From: Virgibacillus sp. LDC-1
Lineage (GTDB): Bacteria; Bacillota; Bacilli; Bacillales; Amphibacillaceae
Direction of reading: 5' to 3'
Assembly (NCBI RefSeq): GCF_030137545.1
Contig: NZ_JARUVL010000014.1
Span: 22,478-75,837 of the forward strand
DNA length: 53,360 nucleotides
The translations under genes were made by a program, and so were the position numbers. Below the pieces are notes generated by a model. The model did not search any database. It was not told the DNA's origin and worked only from the letters and a program-made list of their open reading frames with translations. This document shows positions 53,244 to 53,360 of the stretch, one piece after another; position 1 is the first letter of the stretch, and each line of letters begins with the position of its first letter.

Positions 53244-53360
53244 ATGGCAAAGTATGACTTGGCTTTTAAGCTAGCGGTGGTACAAGCTTATTTAGCAGGA
53301 GAAGGAGGTTATTCGACAATCGCTAAAAAGTATGGCATTCCTTCTAACAGTACCGTAGAA
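53244..53360 (+). CDS. IS3-family transposase OrfA (partial, 3' cut)
   Basis: 39 codons visible, running off the window: starts MAKYDLAFKLAVVQAYLAG, then GEGGYSTIAKKYGIPSNSTV, the helix-turn-helix of IS3/IS150-group OrfA proteins, which bind the element ends. The catalytic DDE protein OrfB would follow by frameshift outside the window. Only weak SD-like GGGGGG at 53231-53236 precedes ATG 53244. Confidence 0.8.
   Translation, partial: MAKYDLAFKLAVVQAYLAGEGGYSTIAKKYGIPSNSTVE

Larger units (their letters stand above)
53190..53360 (+). mobile_element. Left end of an IS3-family insertion sequence (truncated by window)
   Basis: A TGATGTGAACCCCTAGAG terminal region about 14 bases after the nth stop, a strong hairpin, and then a transposase OrfA start. 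The exact left boundary (near 53190) is an estimate because the right end and target duplication are outside the window. Confidence 0.65.

Noticed and set aside
1-53360. CRISPR, prophage, toxin-antitoxin, tRNA or rRNA genes
   Set aside because: I saw no direct-repeat array, phage genes, paired small TA genes or tRNA-like cloverleaf; nearly all ORFs are assigned to conserved chromosomal families.

Overview
The window is a contiguous, mostly plus-strand stretch of an AT-rich, endospore-forming, low-GC Gram-positive chromosome. Gene content and order follow the Bacillus subtilis ypb-yph-ypi-ypj-ypm region: ypbG-ypbH-gudB-ypdA, prsW-sleB-ypeB-motI-cmk-plsC-ypfD-yphA-der-gpsA, yphE-yphF-spoIVA-hbs-mtrB-hepS-menG-hepT-ndk-cheR, aroF-aroB-aroH-hisC-tyrA-aroE, ypiA-ypiB-ypiF-qcrABC-ypjA, ypjD-dapB-mgsA-bshA-cca-birA-panBCD-dinG-ypmB-aspB-asnS-dnaD-nth. 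Spore genes (cotJABC, sleB, ypeB, spoVIF, spoIVA) and bacillithiol genes (bshA, ypdA) place it in the Bacillaceae. Differences from B. subtilis suggest a relative such as the Oceanobacillus/Virgibacillus group; that is inference, with no 16S or search behind it.

Layout. 1-1260: minus-strand cotJABC spore coat operon behind a SigE-like promoter. 1385-7187: phosphoesterase, MecA-type adaptor, glutamate dehydrogenase, bacillithiol-disulfide reductase, convergent asparaginase, PrsW protease. 7365-9557: sleB-ypeB germination pair. 9704-17864: c-di-GMP receptor, nucleotide and lipid enzymes, S1 protein, Der GTPase, GpsA and small sporulation or membrane proteins. 18094-20690: spoIVA, HU and TRAP. 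20784-24644: menaquinone side chain and methylation, Ndk, CheR. 24799-30932: compact chorismate, Phe/Tyr and His-transaminase operon. 31038-35580: ypiA/ypiB/ypiF and the menaquinol:cytochrome c reductase. 35723-38291: membrane and protease genes. 38469-53176: dapB, methylglyoxal synthase, bacillithiol glycosyltransferase, CCA enzyme, BirA, pantothenate genes, DinG, AspB, AsnS, DnaD, Nth. 53190-53360: left end of an IS3-family insertion sequence, cut by the window edge.

How the genes work together. HepS/HepT and MenG finish menaquinone, which QcrABC oxidises. The aro genes supply chorismate for menaquinone and aromatic amino acids. PanB/C/D and BirA supply CoA precursors and biotin transfer. 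BshA and YpdA belong to bacillithiol metabolism. CotJ, SleB/YpeB, SpoVIF, SpoIVA and probably the YpjB-like protein serve sporulation.

The region is largely ordinary housekeeping DNA, and I see no defence island, CRISPR array, prophage, tRNA or rRNA, and no convincing new multigene system. The points worth a second look are gene losses inside conserved operons (trpEDCFBA, mtrA, bshB1, ypmA), a shortened YpjB-like gene behind a near-consensus SigE promoter, a 19-codon ORF overlapping ypmB, several unusual RNA-hairpin leaders (sleB, spoVIF, hbs, ypfA-cmk gap), a start-codon puzzle in ypjD, and the IS insertion after nth. Many starts below were chosen from Shine-Dalgarno (SD) position and recalled homologue lengths and lie downstream of the longest possible ORF start.
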